A DNA stretch of 64,000 nucleotides from Phoronis australis (Eukaryota; Phoronida; Phoronidae): contig NMRA01000019.1 of the NCBI GenBank assembly GCA_002633005.1, forward strand, positions 1,065,942 to 1,129,941, written 5' to 3'. The position numbers and the translations under genes were made by a program. Positions 11,101 through 22,800 of this stretch are shown piece after piece. The notes beneath the pieces were generated by a model. It was not told the origin of the DNA, ran no database searches, and saw only the letters and a list, made by a program, of their open reading frames with translations. The first letter of the stretch is position 1; each line of letters begins with the position of its first letter.

Positions 11101-14100
11101 GTGGTCTTCACTGTATGTAGTGATTGCCTGGTATCTTCTTGGGAGAGAATCTGCAGAATTTTAGAACAAAAATATTTCACAACGTTCTCCTGACGTTGTT
11201 GGCACTTTCTACTAAAAGTGAACTTCAAAGACATTTTGACAAGAATTTTCCTAACTTTTTTGAAATATACTACAGACTAAGTTTCCATCGAGTTTTCTTC
11301 CAAACTTGTCTTACAACAGCTCTCTCATTTATCTTTTGATTTAATTTTATAAAAACTTTGACAATGCCGTATGATTCCAGCATGATTTTGTCAGTTTTCC
11401 TAAAAGTAATTATCAATTTTCTTTGTATTCATTCAGATTTCTCCGTCGGGTTCTAAAACTCGCAATCAGCAACGCTATGACACATCAGATCTTTACAAGC
11501 CTCGCATGAGTCGGCGACGAACTTCCCCGACTTCCAGCAGTAGTAGTCACCAAGACAATGAGACGAAGGCAATGAGAACAGTGTCCCCTAGTGACAGCGG
11601 GGAATTATCTGAAAGGAGGGCCAGGTGAGTAGGGGGATGGAAGATCGTGGTGGCAGACCTTATGTTGAAGCAGACGTGAACACGTGCTTTGTTTGTAATG
11701 CTTGGCGGTGTCTTAAGTTTTTGCACAGTTCTTGCTTCTATCAGGGCTTGGAATTTTCTGCGGAAACGCGGATTTCCGTTTTTTTCAAATGTTCTGCCAG
11801 CGTATTTTATTGTATTTCCACGTAAAAAAAAATTGGATTTGATATAAAATTTCCGCGGCAAATTTCTTTCTTACTGTGGCGTTGCCGACGACTTTCACCT
11901 TGAAAAGTGGAAGTTGCTCTTTATGTTTCAGAGGAATGTAAATTGTCATCATTGCCGGGGCACCCGGGATAGCGTGGTTTTCTTCAAGGGCATCTCGTGA
12001 GATTGTAAATCGCGGTGACATATACTATGACTCAGCAGCCAAAAATGTGTGGAAATGGGAGTTGACGGATGAGCTCAAAAGACGCAGACGCACACTTCTG
12101 GACGTGGCACCTTTTTTTATAGTCCTCCCTATGTTTTGTCGGCAAAAGGTCCACATCAACAAAAATTTGAGCCCACCCCATTTTCAAGGCTGGGTGCGCG
12201 CATGTTTTAGGGCCGTAAAAATTTCCACTTTTTTGTCATGGTTCATTCCAAGCCCTGTTCTATGAAATGCACACTACATTTGGTTGCATTGAATACATTA
12301 AGTCTAGACTATGAGGTTATATCTGGTATCCAAACAAAGTGTATCAAATTTTGACGACACTGTTTCTGCGGAACAATAAAGCCAGGGTGTATGAATTTTT
12401 GTGCAATTGATCTTTTATGTGTTGAATATGGCCTGGTAATATGTCATTTCGATACCTTGAAAAGTGTAACCATGGCAACATGTTTTATTGAATGTGTCAA
12501 AAGTGATTCTTTTTTTCTCTTGAGGGTTTATTTTTTCTATAGACCTATCAAATTATGATCTGATGTGGTATTCCAAGAAATTATGCTAGCTGTGCAAAAT
12601 TCATTGTATCTAATCCAGGTCAAAGTCAAGATCGGCCTCCAAGTCAAGATCCGTCTCTGAATCGAGATCTGCATCCCGCTCAAAATCAAGATCAAGATCA
12701 AGGTCAAAAACTAGGTCAAGGTCGCATTCTAGATCTAGGTCTCGCTCAAGGTCACGCTCAAGGTCACGCTCAAGATCAAGGTCGAACTCTGCATCCCAGT
12801 CAATCACCTCCCACCACCGTTCCCGTAGCTCTTCTTCAGAGAGTCGTTCAAGAACCCCTGCTGAAGATCTAAGCTTTGGTGAAGCTGAGAAGCACAGTCC
12901 AAGGCGGCCCACAAGAGGGCAAAACAGAGGTGGTCAGCACCAAGGGTACACAAGTGGACATGACAGATGGAAGTCACCAGGCGAAGATCAACATTTTGGT
13001 GAAGCTGAACGAAGGACTCGATACAGGTTGGTGTTCAATGTGTTTGGAATCATCAAAAACGTGTCACCTGAAGTTCAGCCAATTAGTCTGTGATATTTGT
13101 TTGATTTTGATGTCTTACAGCACAGGTCTGACTTGTCGGAAACCAGTTGGTGATCAGTTGGAAAAATAACAGATTGGTCTTCTAAGTTTTAGCAGGCCTG
13201 CAGCAAACTGCATAATTGACTGCTGTGCCAACTTAGAAAACTATTGTTTTCGTTCATGTCTTAGATTTGATAATTACTTGAGTCAGTCATTTTTGAAACA
13301 ATGGACCGAACTCTGTATAGTGGACTTAGGGAGGGTGCTTGGATGCCTGGACCACCCCTGTGGACACATCCAAAGGAGAACAGAAACAAAATGCTGTTTT
13401 AGGACTTACACCCCCCCCCCTCCCCCCAGTGTACGACACATTAATCCACATGTGTCTACTGATCATTGGTTTCTTCAATGGGATAATTCATCACCGCTAA
13501 ATTTATGCATTTCAGTTTGACATAATTAGCAATGTGTGGTACTTCAAGCTAAGGTGTAGTATACTGTGTACCATGCAATAGTGAATACTGTATACCATGC
13601 AATAGTGAATACTGTGTACCATGCAATACTGAATACTGTGTACCATGCAATACTGAATACTGTGTACCATGCAATACTGAATCATGAAGTTACCACAGTT
13701 TCTTAACTTTGGAAAAATGATACTTGTCAAAACTTGGGGGAAATTTAAAGCCGCTAAAAATTATGTTACCGATGAGTTAAAAATATCAACTTCCTTCACT
13801 GGGTTATTCATTCTTCTAATTTAAAAGCGACATCATCGCATTCTTATTCTTTTCTTGAAGTGATTTTTTTAGTAAATTGCTTGGAATTCCCCTGGCAGTC
13901 ATAGTGTTTTGGCGACTGAAATTAATGGGTCTGGTTGGAATAATGACCTGTTCATTCTCAAATATTATTGTAAACCGAGTAAGGAACAAGATGAGATTGA
14001 CTTTATAGGCTGCAGTAAGTAGCCTAATCAAAAAGTTTTTTTGTGCCTCTTTCAGAGTGAGCGCATCAAAACTTCATTTCCCTTTTCCTCTATTTCCCTT

Positions 14101-14945
14101 CCTTCATAAGTATAAAACAAAACATAGTTTGTTTTAAAGGATGAACCTAACACTTACAAGCTAGACGTTTTCATAAAACTGACATTTCATTGCCTTGAAT
14201 TCATGAATTTTGAAAAACTAAAAATTGCTAAATACGCTGATTTTTATGCCACTGTAGAGTTCTTTTAATATCTGTTTCTCTTCTGGCTAATACCATGCAC
14301 TTGTTTTGTAGCAATCGCTTATTCAACACTAACAAGCCATATGTGAGAGGCAAGCAATGGAAACGTTCAAGTGCCATGCAGTCAGAGCCTAGCTACAGGG
14401 AGTCCTCTGATGAGTACAGGCCGCATCACTCTAATCAACACCATTATCAATACACGGAGTCCTACTCTAGACCTGTATCATCCGTTCCAAAAACCCCTCC
14501 CTTACACAGGGACGAGACAGGTGAGCGATCAGAAGGGGAGATAACATCAGATGACGATGAAAGCACTGGTAAAGATTCTAGAACATGTGCGGAGGTGGAG
14601 GAGAGGAGAGGTCCGCAGACACCCCCTTCAGAGGCAGTCACCACCCCTTCAGAATCAAGGAGCCCTTCACCAGAATCTGTTGAAATCCCACGGCATTACA
14701 CACCTCCAAGAACACGTGGTCATGATCGTGTCACTGCTGAACAGCATGAGCCGTCACCACCCCATACAAGATTCCGTGGGAAGGCGCCACCCAATAGATT
14801 GGGTGGCCACAAGTACTCTCCTCCTCCCATGAGGGACACGCGGAGAAGTCAGGCAGTTTCTCCTCCACAGCCAATGGGCAGAGCCTTGCGCAAGCGAAGC
14901 AGCAATGACCAACCATCAGCTGGGGGAAAGCGGCCAAGGGTTTAA
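2186..14945 (+). CDS. BOD1L1: BOD1L1-like protein with SHG1 domain, RS domain and C-terminal NLS
   Basis: Nine coding exons join in consistent phase to 1174 aa: 2186-2308, 5310-5434, 6447-6622, 7502-8479, 8977-9164, 9947-10651, 11437-11624, 12619-13026 and 14312-14945 (stop TAA). Residues about 6-115 form the COMPASS-Shg1 domain of BOD1 and BOD1L1, with LPPGDP, GLFDKFRKDCLADVDTKPAY and SGMLAKGVERIVDQVVEPKI. A proline-rich stretch (about 145-255) follows, then acidic serine-rich sequence (SVHTSDLSSFDDSESEKE). Next come a basic helical segment (AREKEDRYLRRQQRRAEIEA, from about 531), an RS domain (about 828-885) and a basic C-terminus ending KRPRV, a likely nuclear signal. Vertebrate BOD1L1 is about 3000 aa; it protects stalled replication forks and is linked to SETD1A. 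This copy is far shorter but keeps the domain order at both ends. BOD1 itself is under 200 aa and lacks the tail, so BOD1L1 is the better call. Function is inferred from the family. Confidence 0.87.
2547..2622. repeat. Inverted repeat (hairpin) in BOD1L1 intron 1
   Basis: CCTGATTTGGAGAACCAG at 2547-2564 is followed about 40 bp later by CTGGTTCTCTAAATCAGG at 2605-2622. The two 18-bp arms pair with one G-to-A difference. The spacer is unremarkable. It could be the inner part of a small foldback transposon; no target duplication was found. Confidence 0.7.
2785..3235 (+). repeat. Dispersed repeat family A, copy 1
   Basis: About 450 bp of BOD1L1 intron 1 aligns with the reverse complement of 43490-43945 in SUFU intron 1. 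Shared words in the same order include CCGGGTGCCATTT, CAAGTGTCACGC, AAAAAGTGGAGTTGGAATTC, AGTAAGTGCTTTT, GCGAGGTGAAAAC (GACGAGGTGAAAAC in the other copy) and CCTACCGCCC. The copies differ at many positions, so they are old. No protein is encoded and no terminal repeats were seen; the class is unknown. Confidence 0.75.
3563..4368. mobile_element. PIF/Harbinger-like MITE, 806 bp, TTA target duplication
   Basis: The left end reads GGGCTGTTCCAGTAAAAT and the right end is its near-perfect complement, ATTTTGCTGGAACAGCCC; pairing continues into a G-run and C-run, about 35 bp in all. TTA flanks both ends (3560-3562 and 4369-4371). A 3-bp TTA duplication together with GGGC-type ends is typical of PIF/Harbinger. 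There is no transposase frame inside, so this is a non-autonomous copy. It sits in BOD1L1 intron 1. Confidence 0.82.
9651..9845 (+). mobile_element. tRNA-derived SINE-like element in BOD1L1 intron 5
   Basis: A Pol III type-2 promoter is visible: box A-like TGGCCTAGTG starting at 9663 and box B-like GAGTTTGAGTCCC at 9705-9717, spaced as in a tRNA. The tRNA-like head cannot fold as a good tRNA and is followed by about 120 bp of unrelated body ending in a T-rich stretch. This is the layout of a tRNA-derived SINE. Exact borders are estimates; no clear target duplication was found. Confidence 0.6.
11742..12257. mobile_element. 516-bp MITE with CAGGGCTTGGAAT ends (hAT-like)
   Basis: The element starts CAGGGCTTGGAAT and ends ATTCCAAGCCCTG, a perfect 13-bp terminal inverted repeat. 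TTCTAT lies directly outside both ends (11736-11741 and 12258-12263), a 6-bp target duplication. CAGGG ends suggest the hAT superfamily, but hAT duplications are normally 8 bp, so this may be eroded or another family. There is no transposase frame. It lies in BOD1L1 intron 7, between the donor at 11625 and the RS-domain exon at 12619. Confidence 0.85.
13561..13680. repeat. 24-bp minisatellite, 5 copies
   Basis: Five tandem copies of a unit close to ATACTGTGTACCATGCAATA plus STGA lie in BOD1L1 intron 8, starting at 13561, 13585, 13609, 13633 and 13657. Because 24 is a multiple of three, the minus strand stays open through the array and spells an 8-residue repeat (HSIQYCMV). I regard that as a by-product, not a gene. 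Confidence 0.9.
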
Positions 14946-17900
14946 TATCAAAGTTGAGGGATGCAAGTGTTTGTGGCAAGTTTAGCCACACCAAACCGCA
15001 CGACTGGAAGCTCCTAAGGAAGCGTCTACTCCCATCTCAGTATTTGGAGTGAACTGCTGTATGCACATAATTTTAAGAAAGTGGTCTTAGAAACATAAAT
15101 GTTGCCTCAGGCAGATCCTTAGCTTAGTAGTGGTGAGAAAAACTTCTCTGTAAGCCTCTCTGTGGAGTAAAGCTCATCACGAGTCACGCACAGCATGGCC
15201 TGAAGATTACTCACGCTTGCCCATATTCCTGACTTAGCAGGGAGTATTCGAATTTCGCTGCAGACTGTTGAGGGTTATCGAGGGTTAGAGGATTATTTTG
15301 TTGTTTTTGATATCAGTTAATAGGCCAAATCCAGGTTTGGTATCTTTTTAAATGTCAAACTTGTTTTCTGCAATTATTTACAGAACTGTAAAGACTGGTT
15401 TGTTTCCAACTGTGACGTGTACATGTGTTTAGTATTTGTAATGTTGATAACTGAAGGAGCCACGTCACCAGATTCATCACTTGACCCATGTCCATCCTGT
15501 TCTGGACTTTATATCAAAATCTATCTGTTAATATACTGCTGTAGTAGCAACAATAGACCTCATGTGGTCCATTGAGGAAACTGATTTTGGTTCAGACCAC
15601 TTGCCGTTAGAAAATTGGTGTCAATTTGTTCTGTACCCATATAAGAAGTGAGTTTTGATCATGCAAATAAGTTACAGTTTGTTGTTGTTCAAGACCGTGC
15701 TCCATGAGTGAAAAACCATGCCGTGACAAACACTGTTGTAGAGCCTCGTCTCCAGCAAAAACGAACTGCTAGTTTATTCTAACTCCATATGTTACACCCG
15801 TTTTGATCAGTTTCATAATGAGGTCTAAACAACTGTTGTTTTTGTGACCAAAGGCAGGTATACAGCTAGCTCATTTTGGGGGGGTCCTTTTTTGGTTACT
15901 GACGGACCCATTTTAGAGTGCAATTTGTCTGTTATGGGTCATTCGGTGTTCAGTGTGGTACTATTGTCCATTTTAAATTAGTTTTGGCCGGTACCTCGAA
16001 TATCTCTAGCTCATTTTTTGGCCCCCTTGTAAGGTCGACAACAACAGACATTCATTTCCGTTGAGGTGGACTATAAGGGCTCCTATCAGTTCTATGGTCA
16101 GATGTTGGTACCTGGTTCATCTATGCTAAGTGCTCTGGGCTGTCGGTCTATAGAGTCGACTATCTAGCAAAAACAAACCCATTAACTCTAAGCGGCATTC
16201 GAAAGACACGCTGGCCAGTGGCCCCGGCCAGGGCTGGTGGATTTGCGGCCGGGCCAGTAAACTTTCACATTAAGGCCATATGTGGATGTGGTCTCATATT
16301 CAAGTAACTGGCCCAGCGGGCCAGCACATTTATATGCTGAAGGTAGAACACTGACTCTAAGTCTAACATGGTGAAAGTAACTAGCTGAGGCATACGTCAT
16401 AGGCGGATTTAGGGGGCCCGGCCCTCCCCCCCTTGGCTGCCGCCAAAAAAATAAAAGAGCAACAATTAAACCCCTTGTAAGTAATATGTGGCTGAAGGGG
16501 GGGGGCACTCCCCCTTTATGTGCCTGGCCCCGACGATATGCGTAACCATTTTTGTTTTTTTTTTTTAGTCACCATCTGTTTTCCGGTAGAAGTTCCAGAC
16601 ACTCGAGCCCCCCTACCTTCCAGGCTGTGTACACCCATGCAATCGTGCTTTACTCAATTAGCCCAGACAAAATGTTGCCCCCCCCTTATGATATCCTAGA
16701 TCTGCTACTGTAGATGTACCAGTCAAAAACTGTTGACAGTACCGCAGCGCCCTCTTCAGGTGTACTGTGTTGCCTCGCTGGTGGTAAAAAAATGAGCAGA
16801 TGTAATGGTTTTATGGTAAACCTTGGATTGTGAGTAGTTTGTGGTAGAATCCAAACAACTGAATTTAAACATTAATCCTAAGATATGCCTAAATCATGAA
16901 GACAATACAAAAACTGTGGGTTTTAATAATTTGAAAGTTGTCCAAAAGCTCTGGTGACATCAGTTTAAGTTGATGGAACTGTATACAAGTTTATTTTCAG
17001 CTTAAAATCCCAAAAACAGATGAGAAAACTTGAAAGCAAATAGTTGACAATTCAGATTGGGAAATTGGAAGAGTAGGACAAACTACACGTTGCTTCACAA
17101 ATTGTCAGAAGAGATTTTTGTCAACTGTTTTTTTGAAGCTTGATTAAAGTGATGCGAGGTGAAATCTTTCAAGCAAAACGTAATCCAACTTTTTGGTATT
17201 TGGGTAACAGTATCAAAGTATCAGGAAAATGGTATTATTCGTTTAGTATTAGTTCTGTACAGCAACAATGCAATCCTCCAAACCATGTGTATGAGCCTTG
17301 TGGGTAGTTACAATCATTAATTGGAATTTTTTATAGTCATCAGTTGCACAATCTGAAAATTACTTTCCTGGTGAGTCAACATTTTATTCACATTAAATTT
17401 CCAGCAGCAACTCATGTAGCTTCAAACTTAAGATATCTTTAATAACTACAGTCATGTCTTTATTATAAATAGAATCTGTAGAAATGCTATAGTGAAATGA
17501 TAACAGTACCCAAATAAACCAACCCTTTGTATGACTAGCCTTTCCCTTGAAATCTGTTTTGATGGTTAAATATTACTGTTTGTTGTTGTTGCAATGTTAG
17601 GGATCAGAAATTCTCAAACCCTGTTGGGTGGTTTGTTCAGTCCTGCGTTATTTGTTAATCTGTAATGTTATAGTGATGAACAATGCCCTGTAAAACTACA
17701 TGCATCAAGATAGAATGTACATGTTTGAGGGTGTATTATCCCCCTTGTCTCTCTCTGTAAATAGCCAATCAAAGACAACACATGTGGCAATGAGACAAAA
17801 CAAAAACAGCACGTCTCTAGAGAAACACGATTCTACATAATATTAAGCTGAATTTGAGGAAACACCTTCGATGTTTTTCATTCAGAGCATAATTATCATA

Positions 17901-18095
17901 TCCAACTTGGGCAAGTTTACTGGCATATAATTGGAGCAGTTGACAAAATTATAAACACCCAACACTGTCGGGGAAATCACTCGGGAACATTTTCCTCCTG
18001 ACTGCCAATGATTGAAGAGGAAAATCACTGAAAGAAAACATGATCACAAAATTCTAATTATAGCACTAAATGCATTCTCATTCGATTAACAATCT

Positions 18096-18242
18096 GGGCC
18101 CAGTTGCATAAAAAGTTATACACCGTATAGCAACAATGACCTCGTATTATCAAGCGTCACATTGTTGAACAATGCACCTGACGTCGTGCAACAATCAAAC
18201 TTATCTAGAGGATTACTTTTGAAGCTTTATGCAACTCAGCCC
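18096..18242. mobile_element. Short foldback MITE, 147 bp
   Basis: The left end GGGCCCAGTTGCATAAA and right end TTTATGCAACTCAGCCC pair over 17 bp with two mismatches. The interior has further partly self-complementary AT-rich sequence and no coding capacity. Flanking target duplications are not obvious. It lies in the convergent intergenic region between BOD1L1 and SUFU. Confidence 0.7.
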
Positions 18243-18450
18243 GGGGAAACAAAATTAAGATACCCCAGTGCATAGCCCTGAAAAATTGGTTAAAAACTTC
18301 ATCGTGTTCCTATCAGTCTAAAGGAGAAAGTTTACGGTTAAACATGACTTGTGATTTGAGAAGTCAATTAGATGATGGACAAACCCAAGACTAACGTGAC
18401 GGCGCACTATCAAGACATTCTAGAAGTCAACCTTGTAGATTAGAGTCTTT

Positions 18451-18550
18451 TGACGTCATGAACAGAATAACTCGGATTAGTCTATGTATGTCTGGCATTG
18501 AATTCACTTCAGCTTAGTGACATCGTGAACAGAATAACTCGGATTAGTCC
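18451..18550. repeat. Direct repeat, two copies about 67 bp apart
   Basis: The word AACAGAATAACTCGGATTAG, with flanking GACRTCRTG before it and TCYAT after, occurs near 18451-18484 and again near 18518-18550. It is a simple local duplication in intergenic sequence. Confidence 0.8.
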
Positions 18551-19805
18551 ATATTATGTTGGTGGTACGATATGGGCATGACATCGGCAGCTTGTCGAAT
18601 CTTAGCTTACTGAGGCAATAAAAGTGATTGGTGTAAAATTATACTTTCATCATTTATCCTAATTTGTTGTATTTTAAGGTTAAGGTTAGATTTGATTGAC
18701 ATATAATTTTCAACAATGCTTCAACTTGTCCCCATATAATCTATAGCCTCTTTTGTTACACTATTGAGTAGTGAGCGAAACACGACCAATTCTGTCAGGG
18801 AACACAATTGCCTGATCACGGCCATACAAACAGTTCTTTTGATACAGGCATTAAAAATCAAAAAATAACATGGCCTTACATTTGTACTTTAAATTCAAAA
18901 TGATCTTTAAGTAACTTTGATAAAATATAATATGATAAAAAATGAACGGCATTGATCATTTCAAAAGTCAAATCTGATTGCTAACAACCTGTAAAATCTA
19001 ATGACTTTAAATTTCAAAACACACTCAAAGACGATCCATTTAATAAGCACCAAAATACAATGTGAAGGTTCTAACAAACAAATACTTAAAACGTGGGGAA
19101 TGAAAGGCACAATCCACCATATTTCCTGCCATGACACTTGAGTGCCAACCACAACATTGCCCTATATAGTTTTACCACATTTGGGTGGTCACACATCTGC
19201 TAGTATTCAATAAGTTGAAAGGCACTGCTCTCATGCAGTAACAACGGTAGTTAACAACGAAAACAATTTCATGTAGAACACAACATGAACACAACAAATT
19301 GCTACATCTTTCCAGATTTACCATACAGCCACGAGTGACTGTATTTCAAAACATGAGAATACAACTGCAAAACACATCACAGTTCTTGAACGCCACACCC
19401 TTTAGCTTCCAACTTTGATACAGCATGTGAGTATTCAGACCTTTGTTGCTTTTCCTGTCCCATGCAACTACAACCTGCACATATCAACACAGCCTTCATC
19501 AGTTAACACAGCTCTATTAAAACTATTTCTAGTTCAATCAACTTAAGGTGTTATCTTCCACTTCAAACTTAATGCTACTACCTAGGCAGACCGAATACAC
19601 TGACGCCCGCGATGACATTTCCTCAGAGAAGCCATGGCATTTCTGTCTGTGATAAAACGATGCTGTAATGTATGCGCAGCACTGTATGTTTCCTTACATG
19701 GATGTGCTGTCACAGATGCACAGCCCTACTTGTTCTCGTGCGTGGTTGATGGATTTAATGCAGTCTTTAACACATCTCCATTCAGGTCAACTTCAACTGT
19801 GAATT

Positions 19806-22800
19806 TCACAAGGGGTCATCCTCAATTATAGTGATGGCAAAATGTTTTTCAGGCCATGAAAAAGTGTGTGGGAGACATAACTGAAATTGAGAAGAAGCAG
19901 TCATTTAACAGAAATCTAAGACACATTTCGTAAAAATACAATGAACACAATGACATGCTTCACCATCAAACAGATGATGAAAATTGATTTCATTGATTTA
20001 AGCGTCAGACTTGATACTTCACACAGATGCAACTGGTCTTGTTTTCTAACACTTACACATTCAAATAAACATTTTTGTCAATGCTGAGTGACCATTGTCA
20101 ATGAGATTCCTCAGCTGTCTTATTGGCATATACAGTGGCCAATAAGGTGACCGTATCTTAGCAAGCTCACAAGTCAATAAGGTGACCGTATCTTAGCATG
20201 TTCACAGGTCAATAAGGTGACCGTATCGTAGCATGTTCACAGGTCAATAAGGTGACCATATCTTAGCAAGCTCACAGGTCAATAAGGTGACTGTATCGTA
20301 GCATGTTCACAGGTCAATAAGGTGACCGTATTTTAGCATGTTCACAGGTCAATAAGGTGACCATATCTTAGCATGCTTACAGGTCAATAAGGTGACCGTA
20401 TCTTAGCATGCTCACAGGTCAATAAGGTGACCATATCTTAACATGCTCACAGGTCAACAAGAAGCTCACATATTCCCATCTACATGCATATGTTAATAAA
20501 GATGCCAACAGTGCCATGTTTGGGGTGTGCTCCATAATGCTGGCATTTCAAGAGTATGGCGAGACATCGCAAGACCCTAGGGTTTACCAGAACACATAGA
20601 CAGATTGAAGAGACTGACTGGCTATGCTAAATGTCAAATTCATATGTACCAAGTTAGTCCAGTTACATTTTAAGTTAACACTGCTAGCCGCAAGTGTCTC
20701 ACAAAGGTCAGGTGTTCCAGAAAGAGGTCTTGCATGCACACTAGCCAATCATTTTCTCAGTATATAGCATCTCCGTCCAACAAGATGCTGATATTGTCAC
20801 GTGAATCCGTACCAACCAATAAAGAATGGTGCCACAGAACGGGACCACAAGTCAGGTATGACTGTTTACCCCGCAACTTACCGAGTCGGGATCATTTAAC
20901 ACATCAAGCTCAGCCTGTAATGTCTCAATGAAGTCGTCTGTGAGTAAAACCTACAAGGGCAAAGGGAACATACTGGCATGAAAGAAAAACTTTTTGGCAG
21001 TGTCTTGTAACACCAAATGGAAAGCATTGACTGTTAGTACATGGACCTCCAACTCCGCATATTTTCAATGGACGGAATCTGTGATCTTATGCATAAAGCT
21101 GATGTCACTATTCGCTAGCGACACCTGATGAAATTAGCAAGTTTTACTTCCAGCAAGTACGTCGTCTGTTAATCATGGTCGGCTGTTGTGTGGTCGGGCG
21201 CCAAACGTACTCATATCAACAGTTCTATTATTGGAAGACTTTGAACAGCATTTCAATGCCAATTTTTTTCATTGCACTGGACAGCAAAATAGATGTAAGA
21301 ATTTCTCGTCACAATACACTAACCGGAAACTGAAATTTGTAATTTAGGAGAGTGGCCCCTCCTCTAGGATACCACATAAGAAAAGGTCGGAGTTGCGAAT
21401 CTGCTGTCTATAATCTATGATGGAAAGTTATAAAATTCACCAGTCACAAACAAACAAAAGCTTGTCAATTATATCCCTATGATAATGAATTAAGCAACTG
21501 TACACAGATTATAATTCTCCACTTTACAGAAGTGTACTTCCTTGACAGCTAAATATAGTTGATATCTTCTGCACTGGTTGCTCAAAGTTGCATCGGAAAA
21601 AGTCTCAAACAAAAACATCTTGTTGACATAACTCACTTGTAACCAGGGCCCATGGGCTGCATATGGAGTGACCTCTGTAGCTATAGATCCTTGAATGTTT
21701 GTGGAGACCAATGTGACTGCTACATCATTTAGGACACTTTTGAATGTGAAATGTCTGCCATGTTTTAAACGGCCCCTAAAAAGGATGAAATTCGGAATGT
21801 ATACCCAGTGTTAAATTCGTGTCTAAAATAGTTTTAAGCATTTCACTGCTCAGATCTAGAAAATTAAATAAGTTACATTGATATTTGCGCTGTCAGGGCA
21901 AATTTGTTTTGTTTTCATACACTTTACGCAGACACCTTGAAACAAAAGCAGGCCGTCTCTTACAAACCATCTAATTTTGCGAGTGTTCAATTGTCGCTAA
22001 ACAACCAAATGTTCCAACCTTTTGAGATGTGTTAAAATGAACACAAAGAGTAGAGCAGGACTGCTTTATTTTAGAATCTTACAGCAATTCCTTCTCGCAA
22101 TCATTAAAAACTAGAATATCTAATGAGGCGCCAGGTATCCCACGTCAATGCCACTTGCCACCAAGTTCTTGCTTCTTGTAAATTAGCTCAGTGCACTTGA
22201 CACGGTGCGCAGCACATGAAAGTCACTTATATCCAAGTTCATCAATTTCAAATTTTCTTAATAAGACTGGTATTTTCAGTCAATGAAGGCAAATTGGGAT
22301 TTTTAAACTAGAAAATAAAAGCTACATGTACACATGCCAAATGCATTTGACTACCTAAAACAAACATTGAACTGTTTGGTATGGCATTGTTAGACGATTC
22401 CTCAGCATAAAAATAAGTGTCTGGGGTATTCCAACAAAATTTCACCGACCTGAGGGCAAGAGGTAGTAAGCTCCCAGCTTCCATGTTGAACTTAAGATGA
22501 ACGGTGTCGAGGGTGCGCGTGCGGGCCAGCTCAGTGGGTGCCTCGCTGCTCACACTGCTGTCAAATGACTCTTTACGACTGCAGTTCTGGTCACTGGAAA
22601 GGTGAAGTTACTCTATAGCACAGCACAGGACACAGGTTTTTATCCAACTGGTCAGAAAAGGGACTGGACTGGTTGGAAAAATAGCCAACTGGTCGGCTAA
22701 TTTTTAGCACACCAGTAACAGACGGCACAGCTGACCCCAAAGTTGACATCAATCAATGTGAAGAGCACCAATCTGACAACACCAATTCATAAACACCAAC

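Larger units (their letters stand above)
14946..19805. other. Convergent 3' region of BOD1L1 and SUFU (UTRs and repeats)
   Basis: This 4.9 kb lies between the BOD1L1 stop and the SUFU stop, so it holds both 3' UTRs. AATAAA candidates for BOD1L1 occur at 17513-17518 and near 18616; on the other strand several TTTATT words could serve SUFU, for example near 17459. If the distal sites are used, the two transcripts overlap. Apart from the MITE and direct repeat listed separately, 16390-16720 has odd G/C-runs (GGGGGCCCGG, CCCCCCCCCTTATG) suggestive of transposon debris. No exon was recognised. Confidence 0.5.

Noticed and set aside
12610-12912. Minus-strand frame of Asp/Leu/Glu repeats (DLDLERDLERD type)
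   Set aside because: It is the complement of the RS-domain exon of BOD1L1; the plus strand has correct splice sites and phase.
16188-16508. 106-codon minus-strand frame ending with WPACLSNAA
   Set aside because: Considered as the SUFU last exon because it contains WP, but the sequence around it does not match and lies in G/C-run transposon-like debris; the true last exon with WPEK is at 19806-19880.
16390-16720. MITE with G-run and C-run ends
   Set aside because: The outer words GCGGATTTAGG and CCTAGATCTGC are only loosely complementary and no target duplication was seen; mentioned only as debris.
19741-19820. Minus-strand exon reading EVDLNGDVLKTALN as an alternative SUFU end
   Set aside because: It needs the wrong phase after exon 11 and has no resemblance to SUFU; the WPEK exon just upstream fits in phase.
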